Made by a program: the position numbers and the translations under genes
Shown here: positions 8,225 through 13,186 of the stretch, one piece after another
Numbering within the stretch: position 1 is the stretch's first letter
Layout of the letters: every line of letters begins with the position of its first letter
From: Saccoglossus kowalevskii
Taxonomy: Eukaryota; Hemichordata; Enteropneusta; Harrimaniidae
Assembly (NCBI RefSeq): GCF_000003605.2
Contig: NW_003158724.1
Coordinates: forward strand, 1,184,436-1,197,621
Reading direction: 5' to 3'
DNA length: 13,186 nt
Notes under the pieces: generated by a model
Database searches by the model: none
Seen by the model: only the letters and a program-made list of their open reading frames with translations
What the model was told of the DNA's origin: nothing

Positions 8225-10370
8225 TAATCGTTATACACATTCAGGCGAACCAAGATTTAGATTACATCCTAAGTTTGATACTATTTGTTTAGTATTGAGG
8301 AACATCGATATTTCAGGAAAATACTGAGTATATATGCAGCTTTATAAAATAATATGTTTTTTTTTTCATTGAGAAGACGATAAGCATCATATGCATTTTA
8401 TATGCAAATTTTCATCGAGAGAGTTCGTTTTCTTGGCTTTTACAGTGTAGCTGTTACTATTAATATTATAAATCTTACTAATACGTAAGCGGCAATGTAA
8501 CGACGTCATTTTGCTATTCAAATGAGTACAGTGTTTGTGTACCATGTTCCTTTTCGAATTCATGACTACACTTACCGAGTTGACCTAATTGGCCGTTACA
8601 GTGAATGACTCCCATGACGATTGAAGATCAAAATATTGTCATTGAATTGAATCACATTTAGTAAGTGATACGATTCCCAAACCACATAGTACACTAAACA
8701 ACATTTGCGTGTCAAGGTTCTAATGTAACGATTCAAGCCGAATAAAAATGTTGAGTGTTAAGCAGAGAGACTAGTTGTACATGAAAACTTTGATATTGTT
8801 GTTCCAGGCAACAGTTCCGCACATTGAATGTCACTGTAGTCGCTCCTTGTTTTTCAGTGTAAATATTCAAGTGTGAGTGCTGACATATAGGGTATTTACG
8901 AAGACCATATTCCAGCTTGGGACTACATGATATGGCTGTGTGGCCATATTCGTGTCACAATTATATTATGGAAATTCAATATACTATCCAGGCGTTAACA
9001 AGGTCCGGTCGAACACAAGCACATTAAGTAATGTTCCCCCAAAGTAGCATTATTTAGTGGATATAGCCTTTCTATTGAGTCTATGGAACACGCGCCCAGG
9101 GAACAGTGGATTTGGTCCAGCAACTGAACTGATTCAACAAACATCATCTTTCTATTAGCAGGCTTACGCGGCAACATTCGTATATCAGTAGCAATAGTTT
9201 AAGATTTGTCAAAGAATTTTTTTTTACAATGGCCTCATAAATGTTCTCATAATTGAGTTTCAAATGCTATATATCTAACTGTCGAGACATAATATGAATT
9301 CTACACCATATCCAGTATTAATTTTATTGTTCTCATATAATTCACATGTCGTCACAGTATGCTTTCTGTGAGAATAATTTAATACAAAATAATGATTTAA
9401 TATAATTTAAGAAAGGTCACTCAAGAATCTATAATTCATATGGGAGCCCTGTGTGCGGTGAACTTGAAAGAAAAACAATGTTTGAACATCTGCTATGTAT
9501 AATATTAATAGTATAGTTGTTTGACAGTATAACACGTCTGATAAACTTTCAAAACGATTTTCTGAAAAACGGTTTGCCTTAAGAGGAACAAATAGTTTTG
9601 GTGAGCTTGTGGAAATTATAATATAGTAACTCTGTTGATAATAACAGAAACTAGTCACCATGAATCATGCCGTAGGATGCGATTCATCTTTGACGTCATT
9701 TCTTGGCTGTTCGTTGTCACGTGTTCTTGGATTTGTGAGTCCTCTATGGGAATTATGAATTTACATATCGATTGCGTTCGCCGGAAATATATTTAATTCC
9801 AACAATACTTTAAATATAAAAAAAATATCGATAATAAAAAGAAGTATAAAATTTACCCCTAACTTTGCTGATACATATTTGTTGAAATATAAACTGTCAA
9901 GTCCACGTATAAAACTAAGTAATTCTTCGCTAGCATGAACGCGCTATGTCGACATGACAAGTAGTACATTAATAAGGCCTTCACCGTGATATTACATACA
10001 TCTTTATCACTTCCTTGAATAAACTATCCTATGCTCTCTCATCCGTCGTTACCTACTTTCCACTTTGAATATAACGTACCCAGACAAGCTTAAATATTTT
10101 ATTGGTAATTTGACGCCACTTAAGTGCCCGTTGCCTATTTCCGGTCTAATAAAGTAATCCGCGACGGCATTTACTGCTCTTTCAATGACACAATTATGAT
10201 GTGTACATACAACGATACACGGGCATTATACACGCCAGTACGCTTCATTAGAAATCCGCTTAAGCTGCAAGTACAACGGCTAGTAATTAAAGAGCGACCA
10301 CATATGTAATGTACTGATGGAAAATAAAAATGTACAAATTATATGACGTTATTTTTTATGTATTATACGT
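8225..10370. other. Long non-coding AT-rich stretch
   Basis: No supportable gene in about 2.1 kb. It contains a run of ten T at 8357-8366. A perfect CRE, TGACGTCA, lies at 9691-9698 and a CRE-like GACGTCAT near 8502. Short frames at 8995-9177, 9407-9661 (both minus) and 10124-10309 (plus, GTG start) are of chance length and unrecognised. An acceptor-like GTTGTTCCAG ends at 8807, followed by 22 open codons without a convincing donor. Confidence 0.65.
9691..9698. promoter_or_regulatory. Second perfect CRE (TGACGTCA)
   Basis: An exact palindromic CREB/ATF-type site, the second in the window. A CACGTG E-box follows about 20 bp downstream, at 9719-9724. No promoter or transcript is evident nearby, so function is uncertain. 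Confidence 0.25.
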
Positions 10371-10375
10371 ACATC

Positions 10376-10384
10376 CCGGAAGTG
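10376..10384 (+). promoter_or_regulatory. Perfect ETS/GABP site CCGGAAGTG
   Basis: An exact high-affinity ETS-family core. A second, weaker ETS-like word, CAGGAAGT, follows at 10420-10427. The flanks are AT-rich with no CpG-dense patch, so a promoter is not established. Confidence 0.25.
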
Positions 10385-11394
10385 CGAGTCATATTGTTTA
10401 AATATTTACGATATTTACAGGAAGTAACATGTCCGATTTTATAATATTATATAATGTATATTCATATACTCATAATTGATCGCACTTGCCGTATACATTC
10501 GCTAATTCAATTACATTGTAATCGCCAGTCGTCATACCATGGACACAGGCAGTCACTAACCATCACATGCGATCAATTTTAACAAGACTCTGTTTGTGAT
10601 TGGCGACATTGGTACAACACCGGTAAGTACGAGTATACATGTGTGTACAAAGGTAGTAAGTTTTATAACAAATGTGTGGCTTGCATCAATGTATTCAATG
10701 CTGTGAAACTGCAGATTATATTCGTGTAAATACTAAGAAATACGTATGGTATCACTCCTGTATTGAAAGGAAACGCATTAATTGTCTTTATTGTATATAT
10801 TATGATTACAGGGAACTGTATCATCCTTTATTATTACAGTACATATAAACACAGTCTGTATTAGTGTATTTACTGATGGAACAGAATTGTCACCCAGTGA
10901 ATGCGCATGGCATAGTGTTTAGCAAATGTTGTGAACCAAACATATAAATATTCTTGCATGTCTTGGCAAAGTACAGCGACTGACTGTGACGGCCGGCGAC
11001 ATTATTACAGCTGTAATAACTCAAATAAAATAAATATTAAGTTCTGTGCTATGAGAATATCGTATTTCGCTCGTGAAGTCTTACAAACATCACGTTGAAT
11101 AGTTTTCAGTTATAACGCTTAACTCTGGTAAATATGGTAGCTGTTTAAATTAGCATTATTGTGTTCAGATATATACCAACAATCAGCCATTCTCGCCTTT
11201 CATGTCACTAGTAGAGGTCAGCTCGTACCTGTAAGTCTCACTAGTAATTACTGCACGCGATACATGTCCGAGACAAGTAAATTAAATAGGAATACTTGCC
11301 AGAAATCGTATACTTATGCAGCATGATTTTATCATTGCTACATGTTTTAATGTGATTGATTCCAATATGAATACCTTATCCACAAGAGTGGCCT
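10385..11394. other. Non-coding stretch with a strong donor-like site and an 18-bp palindrome
   Basis: No supportable gene. CCG|GTAAGTAC at 10620-10628 is a good donor match with 24 open codons before it (ending LFVIGDIGTTP), but no acceptor lies between the preceding TAA and that run. A perfect 18-bp palindrome is listed separately. TGCGCATG occurs at 10902-10909. Confidence 0.6.
11002..11019. repeat. Perfect 18-bp palindrome TTATTACAGCTGTAATAA
   Basis: Nine-bp arms with no spacer, centred on the E-box CAGCTG. About 0.1 such palindromes of this length are expected by chance in a window of this composition. The GC-rich word CGGCCGGCG lies just upstream at 10990-10998. It could be a symmetric site for a dimeric factor, or chance. 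Confidence 0.8.
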
Positions 11395-11416
11395 AATCAA
11401 TCAATCAATCAATCAA
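11395..11416. repeat. (AATC)5 microsatellite
   Basis: Five perfect AATC units plus AA. It is an ordinary slippage repeat in AT-rich flanks. Confidence 0.95.
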
Positions 11417-12893
11417 GCCAATTTAAAAATGAAGTTGATATTACATGACAGTATTGGCGCTTATTCCTATTGAAATGTTGAATTATTCACCATATTGATT
11501 AATATTCGTCTGCGACTCCAATTAGATATTTGACACAATACACATGGAAAGTTTTGTGATTCTGCGAGTATTAACCTTGTCTTGTGTAAGACGTGCTCTG
11601 AATAACACGATAACATGAAGTCATTTAATTTTATTGAGATTTAAAGTTAATTATCTTTTTGGAGATTATACAAAAATATGAAAAACACTGTAGTCATGCA
11701 ATATATGATAATGCATACGTTTGGAGTGTGGATGTTTCTGAAACTTCCATAACGGTTATCTTTTATACATATCGAACCAGGAATTTTCTCATCTATAGAG
11801 CAGCCATTTTGGCATATTTCTCTATCTAAGACACTTTCCTAGATTACGTGCTTTATATATTCAAATCCTATGACTGAAACATGGATCGACCGTTTGATAA
11901 TTTAAAAGTGGGTATGTAAGCCAACCTTTCTCATATCACACATAATTATACAGGTCACGACTCCACGCCGTATCCAGCAATTCTCATCACCCAGCACTTT
12001 ATATCGGGAATGACTGTTCTCAATAAGTGAGCTGAATGGCTGAATGTATTGTCCAGGTGACTGTGTCGACAATCGTACGAAAATAACATTGCCATTAAAA
12101 TATATGTGAGCAAAATACGACAGTGTCACAGCCGTGTTTTATTGCAAGCGTTTTAGGCGGTGGACCAAAGTATTATCGACGCCGACGTCGTATATATTAT
12201 TCTTTACGGACAATCGGCGTAGATTGCTCGGCTATAAACAGTAGAACTCCATCTGGGTTGAGAACTTGAAGTACGCGTTCATTAGAACTCCTCTTACCAA
12301 AGAAGTCAAATTTACAAGCTCTATAAATTCTACTAAAAATCCGCGACATTGTATAATTCGTGAACCACGGTCCAGAATATTACATGAAAACAAGGGGTAT
12401 ACGTCCCTATTTGTTAGAAGGCCATTTTTCTCAACCTAATACCGCATACTTTTTGATTTGTGCATCGAGCAAACAGCCTCTCTAATAAAGCCAAATACGT
12501 TATCCACTGTACCACACGAATGGGCAGTAATTACACACACCATTGGTGATAACATGGCTATACACAAGACTATTACATACAATAATTAAGTTTAACAAAT
12601 ATGAATGTTGGTAGTAATTACTTTTTTGAAAAAAAAATATCTCAAGGCGACCATTTCTTACCAGCCAATTCGTTATTATTGTCACGATTTAAACACATAT
12701 TCTAAAATCAGAATTTCTTTACGTTGAACATTCAATGCAAAACATGTTTTCGAAGACAAAAGTATTTCCCGACCGAACTTTAAACCGAACCAGATTTCAT
12801 GTTTGGTTTTATTAACTCATTAGGCACAGTTGTGCAAACATTATGGCAAAAAGAGATAATTCGTCTATTATGATAACCGTCCTTAATTCGTGA
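11417..12893. other. Non-coding AT-rich stretch
   Basis: No supportable gene. Minus-strand frames at 11902-12129 (75 codons) and 12500-12685 (61 codons) are of chance length with no recognisable domain. A CGACGTCG palindrome lies near 12183-12190. GCGACATT recurs at 12343-12350. No tandem or long inverted repeats were seen. Confidence 0.65.
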
Positions 12894-13186
12894 AATTTTA
12901 TAGCAGCAACAGAAAAAAGAGCAATCAACAGACAAGTAGCCAATAATGGGACACGCTCAATACACGTAACACCTAGCCCTTTTGGTGCTAACGTGCCGAC
13001 AAAAAGAGTAGTATTGATGAGAATAAAATCTGGTTATCTTTCAGGTAGCAATGTGCACGATGCCCTGACATTCCAAACTTATTCACGCGTTTGGGATGTT
13101 TGCATTTGCAACGAGGGTAAGATATTGTTATTCAGGTACATTACGCCAACATCCGAGTTTAATTTCAGCTCTTGCATTTCTGTTAT
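12894..13186 (+). CDS. Open frame running off the right edge, with an exon-like core at 13045-13116
   Basis: One plus-strand frame is open from just after a TGA (12891-12893) to the window end, at least 97 codons. Its first ATG is at 13017, giving MRIKSGYLSG onward. Inside it, GGTTATCTTTCAG ends at 13044 as an acceptor and GAGG|GTAAGA at 13116/13117 is a good donor. They bracket 72 bp that is open only in this frame (SNVHDALTFQ, then VWDVCICNEG). Unspliced, the frame continues through a stretch ending FSSCISV. The CxC pair is reminiscent of cysteine-rich extracellular modules, but too little is visible to assign one. Length alone is at the chance limit. The readings are a real partial exon, part of a longer frame beyond the edge, or coincidence. 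Confidence 0.2.

Noticed and set aside
7482-8615. 12-bp shared word AATGACTCCCAT at about 7483 and 8604, and TTACAGGGAACT at 7607 and 10807
   Set aside because: About a dozen 12-mer coincidences are expected between all positions of a 13-kb AT-rich window, and the flanks do not align well.
8808-8876. Exon after the acceptor GTTGTTCCAG
   Set aside because: Only 22 open codons before a stop and no good donor in frame.
9407-9661. 84-codon minus-strand frame
   Set aside because: Low-complexity aromatic and serine-rich translation of AT-rich DNA, within chance length, with no domain.
10551-10628. Exon ending LFVIGDIGTTP at the donor CCG|GTAAGTAC
   Set aside because: A TAA precedes it and no acceptor lies between; the only AG inside gives an implausibly small exon.
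11902-12129. 75-codon minus-strand frame
   Set aside because: Chance length and no recognisable domain or splice context.
1-13186. Retroelement or DNA transposon body, integrated virus, rRNA, bacterial operon or toxin gene
   Set aside because: No reverse transcriptase, integrase, transposase or capsid motifs, no LTR pair or long terminal inverted repeats, no rRNA or snRNA signatures, and no frames above chance length.

Overview
The window reads as non-coding eukaryotic DNA, most likely from an invertebrate animal. It is AT-rich (roughly 35% GC by eye). It shows no bacterial-style gene packing and no ribosome-binding sites ahead of long frames. Several good eukaryotic splice-site matches are present, together with a minisatellite-like tandem array, short microsatellites, and binding-site-like words typical of animal promoters. 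CpG is not depleted in the stretches I counted. That argues against a heavily methylated vertebrate-type genome, but the species cannot be named.

Layout. Positions 1 to about 912 hold a 63-bp tandem array of about 15 copies that runs off the left edge. It is nearly perfect on the left and decays to the right. Positions 930-1370 are a more CpG-containing stretch with a perfect CRE (TGACGTCA, 993-1000), a 60-residue minus-strand open frame, and a possible exon ending in a perfect CAG|GTAAGT donor at 1368/1369. From 1380 to 6140 the sequence is AT-rich and featureless apart from short repeats and a 91-residue minus-strand open frame (3708-3983) of unknown nature. Positions 6145-7400 form the most promoter-like zone: a TATA box with a correctly spaced CA start, a hairpin, a CpG-dense patch (19 CpG in 202 bp), NRF1-like palindromes, a YY1-like site and an ETS/CRE composite. 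A degenerate tRNA-like segment (possible SINE relic) lies at 8153-8220. From 8225 to 12890 the sequence is AT-rich and non-coding, with an ETS site, an 18-bp palindrome and an (AATC)5 microsatellite. At the right edge an open frame runs from 12894 out of the window and contains an exon-like acceptor/donor pair.

Coding content. At this base composition stops make up about 7% of codons. The longest stop-free run expected by chance over six frames of 13 kb is therefore about 100 codons. Every open frame here (60-97 codons) is within that limit, and none has a domain I recognise. No gene can be called confidently, and no set of cooperating genes is visible. The array and the promoter-like zone at 6145-7400 are the parts most worth a second look.
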